Origin: Mesorhizobium hawassense
Lineage (GTDB): Bacteria > Pseudomonadota > Alphaproteobacteria > Rhizobiales > Rhizobiaceae
NCBI RefSeq assembly: GCF_003289945.1
Contig: NZ_QMBP01000031.1
Span: 1-40,375, forward strand
DNA length: 40,375 nucleotides
Direction: 5' to 3'
Both the position numbers and the translations under genes were made by a program. Shown in pieces: positions 15,547 to 24,256 of the stretch (positions within the stretch are counted from its first letter, which is position 1; each line of letters starts with the position of its first letter). Under the pieces are notes generated by a model, which did not search any database, was not told the DNA's origin, and saw nothing but the letters and a program-made list of their open reading frames with translations.

Positions 15547-16710
15547 TCATTCCCCTTCTTTTTGGTTTGGTTTGAATTGTTGCGCGACGCCTACCCGGCG
15601 CAGGCTCTCGCGCAGGGCGCAGGCGACGCCCGTTTCGTCGGTATTCCAGGCCTTTGCGAGGTCGGGCAGCGTGATGCGGGCGGCGCCGGAAGAGCCAAGC
15701 AGCACCGCTTCATCCCCGAGCACCGCTTCGGGAATATCCGTGACATCGATGCGAAGATGTTCGAGATGGATGGGCGGCACGATTGAAGCGCGCCGTCCCC
15801 TGACGAGCACCGAAGCCGAGGAACGAAGGTGTCGCGGCACCCCATGCCCCCAGCCGATACCCAGCACCGCCAAGCGCATATCCGGGTGGAATCCCGGCAG
15901 GTCCGGAGGCGTCCCCATGCTGTCGTGGCCCGTCTTGAGCGCGACGATACGTGCCTTGATGGCCAACAGGGCCGGACGGGTCGGCAGGACGCGGCGCCCG
16001 GCAGAAGAACGGGTCAAGCCGAATAGGAGCGCGCCGGGATCGACCGCGCCCATGTCGAATTCCGGATGGTGAAGCAGGCTTTCACTGCTTGAGACCATGA
16101 TCGTTTCGGGAAGGCGTCTCTCTGTCTTCAGCTCTTCGAGCAGCGGCGTCAGGCGCGCAACCTGCGCCGATGCCGGGGAACCAGCGTCGCCGAACTCGCT
16201 GAGATGGGCATAAAGACCGCCAACGGCGACATTGCCTTGCGAGGCGCATAGATCCAACAGGCGGCGCAGGCTCGCGGGAGCCACGCCGGCGCGCCAGAAG
16301 CCCAGATCGACCTTCACGAAAACCTTCAGCGACGCGCCAGTCGCGAGCCAGCCTGCCAGATCGTCCTCGCCGGAAATCGAAATCGTCAGATCGAGATCCC
16401 GGACGAGATCGACAGCGTTCGGGCCGATGCCCGGATACATGAGGATGGGTTTTCCCGGCGCCGCTTTCCGCACCGCCAAGGCGTCGGCGATCGACACCAC
16501 GCCGAAGGCGTCGACGCCCGCCTCGGACAAGAGGGTGGCAACCTTGCCCGCCCCGCATCCATAGGCATCCTGCTTCAGGCAGGCGAAGATCTTCGTGCCT
16601 TGGCCGACCGCCGCCCGGATGGCGCGACAGTTGGAAGCGATGGCCGACAGGTCGATTTCTCGCCAGGCAGTCTCGGCGACGGGCAACGGGTTTTGACGCA
16701 GACTATTCAT
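15547..16710 (-). CDS. Alanine-racemase-fold PLP protein with altered catalytic tyrosine
   Basis: A 387-residue fold-type III PLP protein. The cofactor Lys is Lys46 in LKQDAYGCG, the barrel motif VKVDLGFWRAG (133-142) replaces the usual KVDTGMxRxG, and the C-terminal beta domain is present. The segment that in alanine racemase reads GYADGY with the second catalytic base Tyr is here IGWGHG (285-290), with Trp at that position. The conserved CMDQ loop is replaced by HLEH. It therefore may not be an ordinary alanine racemase; other amino acid racemases or decarboxylase-like activities are possible. The ATG at 16710 overlaps the end of the upstream permease gene by 8 bp. Confidence 0.78.
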   Translation of the reverse strand: MNSLRQNPLPVAETAWREIDLSAIASNCRAIRAAVGQGTKIFACLKQDAYGCGAGKVATLLSEAGVDAFGVVSIADALAVRKAAPGKPILMYPGIGPNAVDLVRDLDLTISISGEDDLAGWLATGASLKVFVKVDLGFWRAGVAPASLRRLLDLCASQGNVAVGGLYAHLSEFGDAGSPASAQVARLTPLLEELKTERRLPETIMVSSSESLLHHPEFDMGAVDPGALLFGLTRSSAGRRVLPTRPALLAIKARIVALKTGHDSMGTPPDLPGFHPDMRLAVLGIGWGHGVPRHLRSSASVLVRGRRASIVPPIHLEHLRIDVTDIPEAVLGDEAVLLGSSGAARITLPDLAKAWNTDETGVACALRESLRRVGVAQQFKPNQKEGE

Positions 16711-17431
16711 GGGCCACCTGCTGCAGGTCGACCCGATGCGGGCGTGCTTCTGCCCTTGGCGCGCCATTCAACCGGGTTTCCAGAAGGTGGAAAAAGCCGG
16801 TCAGGAGGAAAGTCAGGCCGAGATAGAGCACGCCGGCGGCAATGAATATTTCGTAGGGTGCAAAGGTCTCCGAGACCAGTTTTCGCGACAGGCCGGTTAT
16901 CTCCAGCAAGGTGACGGTGCTGGCGAGCGACGTCGCCTTGACCAAGCTGATGACCTCGTTGGCATAAGAGGGAAGCACGCTTCGAAAAGCGATCGGGAAG
17001 ATGATCCGGCGCTTGATCTGCAACGGCGACATGCCCACCGCCTGCGCCGCCTCGATCATGCCGTTGGACACGGCCTGGATGCCGCCGCGAAAAATCTCCG
17101 TCGTGTAGGCAGCGCCGTTCAGGGAGAAGGCCAGCAGGCAGCACCAGAAAGGATCACGCAGCAGGACCCAAAGCACGCTCGAGCGAATGGCGCTGATCTG
17201 GCCGAGGCCGTAGTAAATGATGAAGAGTTGGACAAGCAGGGGCGTGCCGCGAAGCACATAGGTATAGGCGAGCACAGGCAGCGAAAGCCACTTGCAGGAC
17301 GACGCGCGCATGAAGGCCAGCGGCACGGCAAGGACGAGGCCGGCCAGCAGCGATGCGAATGTCAGGAGAAGCGTCAGCGGAATGCCTCCGGCAAGCGTGA
17401 GCGTGCTGGTGAGGAGAAGCGAGATGTCCAT
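16703..17431 (-). CDS. Amino acid ABC transporter permease (second)
   Basis: A 242-residue HisM/OccM-type inner-membrane permease with about five membrane segments. The EAA loop is EAAQAVGMSPLQIKRR, where the ATPase docks, followed by IIFPIAFRSVLPSYANEVISLVK. The start at 17431 is preferred; the frame is open upstream to 17983 but that part is the antisense-like shadow of the neighbouring permease. It begins 11 bp after the first permease and forms the membrane heterodimer with it. Its stop overlaps the racemase-like start. Confidence 0.88.
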   Translation of the reverse strand: MDISLLLTSTLTLAGGIPLTLLLTFASLLAGLVLAVPLAFMRASSCKWLSLPVLAYTYVLRGTPLLVQLFIIYYGLGQISAIRSSVLWVLLRDPFWCCLLAFSLNGAAYTTEIFRGGIQAVSNGMIEAAQAVGMSPLQIKRRIIFPIAFRSVLPSYANEVISLVKATSLASTVTLLEITGLSRKLVSETFAPYEIFIAAGVLYLGLTFLLTGFFHLLETRLNGAPRAEARPHRVDLQQVAHE

Positions 17432-17442
17432 GACCTGGCGCC

Positions 17443-18102
17443 TCACCGTCCGGGAACGGCAAAATGCCGTTCGAGACGATTGAAGATCAGCAGCGCAAGG
17501 CTGGTCAGCGCGAGATAGAGGGCCGATGCGGCCAGATAGAATGTCAGCGGCGCCCGTAGCGAGCCAGCGCCGATGGCGGCGACCCGCATGATATCGGTCA
17601 GCCCGACGATCGAGATCAGCGAGGTTTCCTTGACCAGCGAGATCGACTGGTTGGCAAGCGCCGGTAAAGCGATGCGCAGCATCTGCGGCAGGATGACCAG
17701 CAGCCAGGTCTGCCACGGATGCAGTCCGAGCGAGCGAGCCGCCTCGATCTGTCCCGCCGGTATGCTGAGCACCGCGCCGCGGAAAATTTCCGCCGCATAG
17801 GCTCCGAAGACGACGGTGAGGGAGACGACCCCGGCGAGGAAGGCGTTGACCTCGACATAGCGGCCGAAGAAGGCGCTGATGGCGACCGTTCCGCCGAAAT
17901 AGATCAGCAGGATAATGATGAGTTCGGGCACGCCGCGAATGATCGTCGTGTAGAAGCCGACCAGGAGGCTCACCGCCCTCCACCGCGACAAACGCCCCGC
18001 AGCCGCAAGCAGTCCGAGCGCCATGCCGAGCACGCCGCTGACCAGCGCCAGCAGCACTGTTGTCTTCAATCCGCTGACGAACTGCACGGCGAATCCGTCC
18101 AT
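17443..18102 (-). CDS. Amino acid ABC transporter permease (first)
   Basis: A 219-residue HisQ/OccQ-type permease beginning MDGFAVQFVSGLKTTVLLALVS, with five predicted membrane segments. The EAA loop EAARSLGLHPWQTW is followed by LPQMLRIALPALANQSISLVKETSL. The ATG at 18102 has AAGGA nine bases upstream; a longer frame to 18132 would overlap the ATPase gene. It is the partner of the permease at 16703-17431 in a polar amino acid importer. Confidence 0.88.
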   Translation of the reverse strand: MDGFAVQFVSGLKTTVLLALVSGVLGMALGLLAAAGRLSRWRAVSLLVGFYTTIIRGVPELIIILLIYFGGTVAISAFFGRYVEVNAFLAGVVSLTVVFGAYAAEIFRGAVLSIPAGQIEAARSLGLHPWQTWLLVILPQMLRIALPALANQSISLVKETSLISIVGLTDIMRVAAIGAGSLRAPLTFYLAASALYLALTSLALLIFNRLERHFAVPGR

Positions 18103-18115
18103 GCGCGAGGTCCTT

Positions 18116-18976
18116 CTATCGATGTGAGGCAAGGAAGCCGCGAAGGCGGCTGGAGACGGGAGAGAAGAAGAATTGCCGCGGCGGGCTTTCCTCTTCGATC
18201 AGCCCGCGATGCATGAAGGCCGCTCGCGTCGACACCTCGCGCGCGAAAGCCATTTCGTGGGTGACGATCACCATGGTGCGTCCCTCCCCCGCAAGCGCGG
18301 CCATGACGCGCAGCACCTCGCCCACCAGTTCCGGGTCCAACGCCGAGGTCGGCTCGTCGAAGAGCAGCACGCGTGGCTCCATCGCCAGCGCGCGGGCAAT
18401 CGCCACGCGCTGCTGCTGGCCGCCGGAGAGATGGTGGGGATAGGAGTCCGCCTTGCCCGAGAGCCCGACCTTGGCGAGGTAGTGATGCCCAAGATCGGCC
18501 GCTGCATTGCGCCGAAGTCCCTTAATGAGGACGGGGCCTTCCGTGACATTCTCAAGCGCCGTCTTGTGGGGCCAGAGATTGAAGCTCTGGAACACCATGC
18601 CCACGGAAGCCCGCGCCTTCCGGACCTGCCGCTGGTCGAGGATGGCGGCCGGTCCGCCATGCTGCGATGCGGCCCGGATCGCCAGTTTCTCGCCGTGGAT
18701 CCAAATGTCGCCGCGGTCGGGAATAGTCAGGAGATTGAGGCAGCGCAGAAGCGTGCTCTTGCCCGAGCCGCTGCTGCCGAGAATCGAGAGAATTTCGCCT
18801 GGCCGGACGTCGATATCCATGCCCCGCAGGACATCGTTGCCGCCAAGCCGCTTTTCGATCCTCTCAGCGCGGATACCGTGCATCGGGATCTGCTGAACCT
18901 TCGGAGCGCCAGGCATCAGGCGCTCCGCGCCGGGGACCGCGTGCCGCCAATGCGAAACACGCGGAATGCTGGACAT
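18116..18976 (-). CDS. Polar amino acid ABC transporter ATP-binding protein
   Basis: A 286-residue HisP/OccP-like ATPase: Walker A GSSGSGKST (67-75), Q-loop in VFQSFNLWPH, signature LSGGQQQR, Walker B VLLFDEPTSALD and the switch motif VTHEM. The first 40 residues before the ABC domain are an extra tail. The start at 18976 has AAAGG eight bases upstream; the frame is also open to ATGs at 19009 and 19012, which lie too close to an AAGGA to use it well. It is the first gene of the leftward operon, divergent from a LysR regulator, and powers uptake through the two following permeases. Confidence 0.88.
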   Translation of the reverse strand: MSSIPRVSHWRHAVPGAERLMPGAPKVQQIPMHGIRAERIEKRLGGNDVLRGMDIDVRPGEILSILGSSGSGKSTLLRCLNLLTIPDRGDIWIHGEKLAIRAASQHGGPAAILDQRQVRKARASVGMVFQSFNLWPHKTALENVTEGPVLIKGLRRNAAADLGHHYLAKVGLSGKADSYPHHLSGGQQQRVAIARALAMEPRVLLFDEPTSALDPELVGEVLRVMAALAGEGRTMVIVTHEMAFAREVSTRAAFMHRGLIEEESPPRQFFFSPVSSRLRGFLASHR

Positions 18977-19299
18977 GGCAAAGCCTTTGCTGCGCGCATG
19001 AAGCGGCATCATCCTTCTATTTTCGGCTGTCGATGTGTGGGAGCGCCGCTTTGCTCCGGCGGCGCCAAGCGCCTTCGGAACGACGTCTTGACCTCAGAAT
19101 TGCCTGCGGACTTTCCCGGGTCAATTTATAAGCGAAATTATTTGTCGATAAGTTCAGCTAATAGGGTTGAACATCATCTCAATTCGAATAGCCGCCATGG
19201 GGGCGGTTGCGGCAATCGGTGTGGCGCAATCGGCACGGCGGTATAAGCTGATCTTTGCGCGAAAAACGCGACAATCGGGAGCCGCACGGAAGCCTCGTC
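18977..19299. promoter_or_regulatory. Divergent promoter region, importer operon and LysR gene
   Basis: The 323-bp space between the ATPase and LysR starts should carry both promoters. An AT-rich stretch around 19120-19165 stands out. It holds ATAAGCGAAATTAT at 19128-19141, an interrupted palindrome of the T-N11-A kind bound by LysR-type regulators. Binding is inferred; no clear -35/-10 pair can be assigned. Confidence 0.4.
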
Positions 19300-20226
19300 A
19301 TGGTGGAAATCTCAAAAACCGGCATCACGCTTCGCCAGCTTCAGATCCTGCGCGAGGTGGTCAGGTCGGGCTCGGAGCGGGCCGCAGCCAAAGCGCTCGA
19401 AATCACCCAGCCCGCCGTCAGCCAGCAAATTCGGATATTGGAGGGTCTGCTCGGGGTCCAATTGTTCGTGCGCGACAAGGGACGGCTTCTTCCGACGACC
19501 CAGACGATGATGCTTTTTCGCGATACCGACGCCACCTTCGTTCAGATGGAGAGGATCGCCAAGACAGTCGCGTCGCTCAAGGGTGTAGACAGCGATACGA
19601 TCAGCATCGCGGCGCCGTACGTCTTCTCGCTGCGACTTCTTCCGGAGGCTTTCCACAAGCTGCGCTCACGCCAGCAGGTCGCCGCGATCGTTCTCAAGTC
19701 GGGCACCTACCCGGAAGTGGCGGACCACGTGCTGGAGGGACGCGCCGACATCGGAATCGCGCGGCTGCCGCTGGATGGCAACGTCTTCGACTGGTGCCCA
19801 GCGACGACCGCGACCAATGTCTACATCTTCCCCCGGGGTCACCGGTTCGCGCAAAAGGACATCATCAGACCGGAAGACCTGGTGGGAGAACCGCTCGCGG
19901 ATGTCGAACCCCAGATGCAATCGCATCTCATGAATGAGAACGCGCTCCGATATATGGGGGCGGAACCGCATCTCGCGATACAGGTCGATGTCATCGGCCA
20001 AGAGGTCAGTTTCGTCGCCGCGGGGCTGGGCATCTCAAGCAGCAACACTTTTGCCGCCCGGCAATATGCGTCTTTTCCGGTGGAAGTCCGCCCCTTCGAG
20101 CCAAGCGCGCTCTATCACTACGTCGTGTTCTGGCAAAAAGGCCGGCGGCTCGGCACACTGCTTCAGGAGGCGGTGGATGTGCTCGTCGAGTGTGCGCAGG
20201 ACGGGCCGGAACGTCCTGATTTGTAA
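19300..20226 (+). CDS. LysR-family transcriptional regulator
   Basis: A 308-residue LysR-type regulator. The N-terminal winged HTH (about 8-65) has LRQLQILREVVRSGSERAAAKALEITQPAVSQQI, here split as two motifs around ERAAAKALE and QPAVSQQI. The effector-binding domain spans about 95-300. The start at 19300 begins MVEISKTG; the frame is open to 19255. It diverges from the amino acid importer operon, the normal layout for a LysR activator of its neighbour. The effector is probably the imported amino acid or a product of it. Confidence 0.87.
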   Translation: MVEISKTGITLRQLQILREVVRSGSERAAAKALEITQPAVSQQIRILEGLLGVQLFVRDKGRLLPTTQTMMLFRDTDATFVQMERIAKTVASLKGVDSDTISIAAPYVFSLRLLPEAFHKLRSRQQVAAIVLKSGTYPEVADHVLEGRADIGIARLPLDGNVFDWCPATTATNVYIFPRGHRFAQKDIIRPEDLVGEPLADVEPQMQSHLMNENALRYMGAEPHLAIQVDVIGQEVSFVAAGLGISSSNTFAARQYASFPVEVRPFEPSALYHYVVFWQKGRRLGTLLQEAVDVLVECAQDGPERPDL

Positions 20227-20446
20227 AAGGCGCAACAATCCTGCCATTCCAGAAGTGCAGGCGGCCGGGACAGCGCGATTGCGGCGACGCAAAGAAGGCT
20301 TCCCAGCATGGCTGTGTCTGCAAACGACTGGACAATGCCAGACGCAGCAACTTCCAAACGCACGAGCATTAACCAGCATAGATTTGCTCCTTGCGCTAAT
20401 ATTTGCTTTGAGAGATGCTGGCCTCAGCCGTGGGAGGGCTGGGGGT

Positions 20447-20947
20447 ATGGAAATAAAGCTATTGTCGGCACTCTGTGCCGCTGCCGCGCTGTGCGGGTGT
20501 CAAACTAGCAATCAAGCAGACTACGTTCAGATAGGGTATGGGCCGAGTTTCGATGTCGCCCATGCACAATGCGAACTCCAGAAAAGATCAGTAGATCAAG
20601 GCTATATTGCGATCGGGTCGCCGGGGTTTGTTGCCGGTGCCGGGATTGGCAACGCTATCGGCAATGCGATTTCCGAGGATGATTTCATGAAGAATTGCCT
20701 CATCATCAGTGGTTGGAAGCGTGCGCCGCATGGACAAGCCGGCGCCGCAGCAGCGACGGTCGCGGCCGGTGCATCACCTGCGCCCTATGGGATTGCACGC
20801 GCGCCTGGCAGCTGGATCAACACCGCGCTGTTGGACTGGAAGGATGCGAACAACAAATGCGTTGCCGGTGACAAGGCGGCTTGCGCCACGCGAGCGAAAC
20901 TTGGAGCGAAGCTGAAATCAGCCGGCATCAATCCCTTTCCGGTATAG
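20447..20947 (+). CDS. Putative lipoprotein
   Basis: A 166-residue protein with a signal peptide ending in the lipobox LCGC (Cys18), so it should be anchored in a membrane as a lipoprotein. The middle has a glycine-rich hydrophobic stretch (FVAGAGIGNAIGNAI, about 65-79) and the C-terminal half carries several cysteines. GGAGGG lies just before the ATG. It starts a run of four plus-strand genes for small envelope or secreted proteins with gaps of about 10 bp or overlaps. No family recognised. Confidence 0.7.
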   Translation: MEIKLLSALCAAAALCGCQTSNQADYVQIGYGPSFDVAHAQCELQKRSVDQGYIAIGSPGFVAGAGIGNAIGNAISEDDFMKNCLIISGWKRAPHGQAGAAAATVAAGASPAPYGIARAPGSWINTALLDWKDANNKCVAGDKAACATRAKLGAKLKSAGINPFPV

Positions 20948-20960
20948 GAGGGGCAACGCA

Positions 20961-21344
20961 ATGCGAAGGCAAACCTCGGTGTGCGTCGCAATCGTGGCCT
21001 TGAGTGTTAGCGGCTGCGCGGCCGACTATCTCAACAACTACGACACCGTGACCTTGGCGGCAGGCGACTCCATGCGCCAGAACCAAGTTCTCCAGACGAT
21101 CGACCCGTTCAATCCCAACAGCAACAACACGAAGATCGAGGGCGACGGGCAGCGGATGACGGCTGTCGTTCAAAGATACCGGGGAACGCCGCAGCCGGCA
21201 TCTGCCTTGCCAAACAACGGCGCCGATCTGGACTGCGCCGGTGGTAGGGGCAACAACCCCGTAGTCCAGGGACCTGTCTCGGTCGGCCCGTCCGATCCCA
21301 ACCACCTGGACCGTGATCATGATGGGGTGGGTTGCGAGAGGTAG
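20961..21344 (+). CDS. Lipoprotein with Excalibur calcium-binding motif
   Basis: A 127-residue lipoprotein: lipobox VSGC (Cys19), a low-complexity middle with NPNSNN, and a C-terminal Excalibur motif DRDHDGVGCE (about 117-126) preceded by the partner Cys in LDCAGG. Excalibur domains bind calcium in a DxDxDG loop and often accompany surface nucleases such as the SNase protein two genes downstream. Strong AGGAGG before the ATG. Role beyond envelope attachment is unknown. Confidence 0.78.
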   Translation: MRRQTSVCVAIVALSVSGCAADYLNNYDTVTLAAGDSMRQNQVLQTIDPFNPNSNNTKIEGDGQRMTAVVQRYRGTPQPASALPNNGADLDCAGGRGNNPVVQGPVSVGPSDPNHLDRDHDGVGCER

Positions 21345-21353
21345 GGGAGCAAA

Positions 21354-21563
21354 ATGAAATTCGGGATCCGCAGACCAAGTCTCAAACGCAGCCTTGCGGC
21401 CAGAACATCCGTTAAGCGCATGGTGAAGCAGAGTTTCGGCCTGAAAGCCCCACGCGGTATGGGATGGGTCACCGACCCTAAGCGAGCCGCTTACAATCGG
21501 GTCTATGATCGCACCACCGTCAGCTTCTGGAGCCTGCTCAAAAGGCTGTTTGGCGGCAGATGA
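21354..21563 (+). CDS. Small basic protein, unknown
   Basis: A 69-residue, strongly basic protein (many Lys/Arg; SLKRSLAARTSVKR near the N terminus, GWVTDPKRAAYNRVYDRT in the middle). It starts 10 bp after the Excalibur lipoprotein, has a GGGGAGC ribosome-binding site, and overlaps the nuclease gene by 4 bp (ATGA). The tight packing argues it is real. I recall similar small proteins in rhizobial and phage-like contexts but no function. Nucleic-acid binding is possible from charge alone. Confidence 0.65.
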   Translation: MKFGIRRPSLKRSLAARTSVKRMVKQSFGLKAPRGMGWVTDPKRAAYNRVYDRTTVSFWSLLKRLFGGR

Positions 21564-22366
21564 AGCAGGTCGGCGCCAAGCGCTCTCGCGCCAGCGGTTG
21601 GCCAAGCGTGCCGCTCCGCCTCGTGCTGGTAACTGTAGCGGCGGCTTCCGCCTTGGTGACGCAGTTTGTGATGCATAACACCGGCTCGCTGCCAGAGATC
21701 AATCTGCAAAACCTGAGCAAGCCGAAGCCAGTCGCGATTGCCGGGGTCGCCTCGGTCATCGATGGCGATACGATCGAGGTGCATGGTCAACGAATACGTC
21801 TCAACGGGATCGACGCGCCGGAGAGCCGCCAGTACTGCGACGACGCGAAGGGGTTCGAATATCCCTGCGGCCGGCGTTCCGTCCAAGCCTTGGATGAGTT
21901 CCTGGCTGCCTCCAGGCCGGTTCATTGCTCATTCGTTACGTGGGATCGCTACGGGCGCTTCGTCGGAGATTGCGCGCGATCCGACGGCGCCAACCTGGCG
22001 GCGTGGATGGTCGAGCATGGCCAAGCTCTCGATTGGCCGAAGTACAGCCACGGCGAATATGCACCGCAACAATCGAAGGCCAGTGCTGCGAGGGTCGGTT
22101 TATGGGTGGGGTCCTTTCAAGCGCCCTGGGACTGGCGAGCGCAACACAATGACGACGGACCAACGAGTGCACCGCTATCGGTTTTCGGCAGCGGAAATTC
22201 CGCCTGCAACATCAAGGGCAACATATCGGCCCAGGGCGAACGCATTTATCATATGCCCGGACAAAAATATTACAGCGTCACCCTGATTAGCCCGGGCAAG
22301 GGGGAAAGGTGGTTCCGCTCGGAAGCCGAAGCTGTCGCAGCCGGTTGGCGAAGGTCAAAGCGCTAA
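21560..22366 (+). CDS. Membrane-anchored thermonuclease-family (SNase) protein
   Basis: A 268-residue protein. A single N-terminal membrane helix (about 18-37) is followed by a staphylococcal nuclease domain (about 58-175) with VIDGDTIEV, RLRLNGIDAPE-type motif at 80-88 and a YGR at 131-133, which carry the calcium and active-site residues of the family. A C-terminal module (about 205-268) has CNIKGNIS, YHMPGQKYY and WFRSEAEAVAAGWR, common in alphaproteobacterial SNase proteins. It should face the periplasm and cut DNA or RNA there. It closes a four-gene run and overlaps the gene before by 4 bp. Confidence 0.85.
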   Translation: MKQVGAKRSRASGWPSVPLRLVLVTVAAASALVTQFVMHNTGSLPEINLQNLSKPKPVAIAGVASVIDGDTIEVHGQRIRLNGIDAPESRQYCDDAKGFEYPCGRRSVQALDEFLAASRPVHCSFVTWDRYGRFVGDCARSDGANLAAWMVEHGQALDWPKYSHGEYAPQQSKASAARVGLWVGSFQAPWDWRAQHNDDGPTSAPLSVFGSGNSACNIKGNISAQGERIYHMPGQKYYSVTLISPGKGERWFRSEAEAVAAGWRRSKR

Positions 22367-22666
22367 CGCTTCCTTCAGGACGGCACGCTTTCGGGGGACA
22401 TCCAGCTCGGCTGCTGCGCGTCAATCTCGCCGCAGATTCCGCACCCGGGTCCTTGAAATCTCGATCAGCCAAAAAAGCAACCAGCTGAACCCATATCCGA
22501 CGGCTCTGCCTTCCGACTTTATTCGACGGGAACAAAAACCCACGGGCGATAGTAACGATATTTCCAACTTGTCGACCGCCTTGTCCCATTTCAGAAAATT
22601 TCCTGATGCAAGCCCAGCAATTAAATGGCAGGGTAAAATGGGAAAGTAAAAGGGCGGGGGCGCCGG
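22367..22666. other. Intergenic region, nothing recognised
   Basis: 300 bp between the SNase gene and the coiled-coil membrane protein. It becomes AT-richer towards 22550-22650, as expected for a promoter of the following gene, but no promoter boxes, terminator or repeat can be named. Confidence 0.5.
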
Positions 22667-24256
22667 GTGAATTCAAGCATGAGCCAAAAGCTGGCCAGCT
22701 ACGGCCAGTGGACATACCGTGGCGCTTGGGCGCTTGAGATTACAGCATCCATCATCGGATTGGCCACCGGCTTGGCTTTGGGTGTTCAAGCCTTCGAAGC
22801 CAGCCAATCAGCCACGGCAATGGACTTGGTTCTGGCGAGCGCTCCGTTCTTCATTGTCTCGATTGCCGAACTCACCAAAATCCCGATCGCAACGCTTCTG
22901 TACAGCGCGTCCTGGTTCTGGAAGCCTGTGCTTTTGATCTTCATGCTCCTGCTTGCTGGCATCACTTTCGAAACTGTGCTGCTTGGCCTGGAGCGCGCCG
23001 GCACTCTTCGTGAACTGCAATACGAGGAGATCGCTGACGAGATCGACACTCTCACCCGGGAAAACGCAAAGCTGTCAGCCTCTGACGAAGCGGCAAAACA
23101 GACGGATCAGGTTGCCAAAGCAAAGGCCGATCTCGAGGAGGTTGGCACGCTTGCCGACAATGCGCGAAAGGAAATTCAGGGGCGCATCGGCGATGTCGAC
23201 GCCGAACTGCAGGCTACGACCGCCCTGACGCCCGAGGCGGCAAAGGCAAGAGAACAACTTAAGGATCAGGACCAAAGGCGCACGGATCTGGTCACCGAAA
23301 GAGACGCCAGGGTCAAGCAGGCGGTCGAGGAATTTGAGCGACAAAGAGATAGTTACGTCGAACGGATCAAAGACGCCAGGGAAAGCGGCGACGCGGCATC
23401 AGCAAAGCGCTGGGAAGACGAGATCGGAAAGCTCGCCAACCCCCGCACGAAGACGGAGGCAAAGTACGATCCACAGATCCAGGAGCTCGATCAGCAGATC
23501 GCGGCCACGCGCGCTGAGTTCGACAGGCTCAGGCTGCAAAGCCCCAAGATGACCGATGAACAGAAGCAGGTGCTGCAAAATAGGCGTGCGGATCTGGAGA
23601 AGTCATTGGACGAGATTTCGGCCGATTGGGAAAGACGGCTTTCTCAAGCGCGACAAGACCTCTCCGCGGCACAGACCGCCGAAGCGACCGAAGGAAAGGC
23701 GCTAGCAGCAAACCAGGCGAGACGCGACGAAATAGCAAAGCAGCTCAACGAGCTTGAGAAAAGGCGAATTCCGTTGGCCCGGACCGACCAGATTCGGCGA
23801 ATCGCAGCGCGGTGGTACAGCGAGAAACCTGAACAGGTAAGCGAAGGCGAGGCAGGAAAGATTGCAGCCATCTGGTTTGGCTCCCTTGCGGTTATCGCCG
23901 GCCTTGCCGGACCGATCACCGCGATGGTGGCTCTCGGTCTGCAGCGCATCGCTGCAGAGGCTGAATCTCGTTCCGAGAACCGGTTGTCGCGTCTGATCAG
24001 GCGTCTGCTTCTAAGATGGCGCTGGCACCGAGTGCGAACTGTTAAAGTGCCGGTCGAAGTGCCGGTGGACAGGGAGGTGGAAAAGCGCGTCGAGGTCCCC
24101 GTCGAAAAAGTGGTGAAGGAGATTCTCTATGTTCCGGTCCTCACCGATGATCCAGACGCGCTGCGCAAAGCATTGAACGAGGATTTGCCGGCCGACGTCG
24201 TGGATCTCGTGAAGGTAGCAGCAAAGGGCGGTCGCAAACGTGCTGGTCCGGCATAA
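22667..24256 (+). CDS. Multi-pass membrane protein with long coiled coil, unknown
   Basis: A 529-residue protein. Three membrane helices at about 22-42, 53-79 and 85-107 are followed by a charged coiled coil of about 260 residues (110-370), a fourth membrane helix at about 398-425, a basic stretch (SRLIRRLLLRWRWHR) and a VPVEVPV/VEVPVEKVVKE repeat-like segment (461-491). The topology places a large helical rod on one side of the membrane, flanked by membrane anchors. GTG at 22667 or ATG at 22679 may be the start. Its stop overlaps the next gene by 17 bp, so the two form a unit. No family recognised. Confidence 0.75.
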   Translation: MNSSMSQKLASYGQWTYRGAWALEITASIIGLATGLALGVQAFEASQSATAMDLVLASAPFFIVSIAELTKIPIATLLYSASWFWKPVLLIFMLLLAGITFETVLLGLERAGTLRELQYEEIADEIDTLTRENAKLSASDEAAKQTDQVAKAKADLEEVGTLADNARKEIQGRIGDVDAELQATTALTPEAAKAREQLKDQDQRRTDLVTERDARVKQAVEEFERQRDSYVERIKDARESGDAASAKRWEDEIGKLANPRTKTEAKYDPQIQELDQQIAATRAEFDRLRLQSPKMTDEQKQVLQNRRADLEKSLDEISADWERRLSQARQDLSAAQTAEATEGKALAANQARRDEIAKQLNELEKRRIPLARTDQIRRIAARWYSEKPEQVSEGEAGKIAAIWFGSLAVIAGLAGPITAMVALGLQRIAAEAESRSENRLSRLIRRLLLRWRWHRVRTVKVPVEVPVDREVEKRVEVPVEKVVKEILYVPVLTDDPDALRKALNEDLPADVVDLVKVAAKGGRKRAGPA

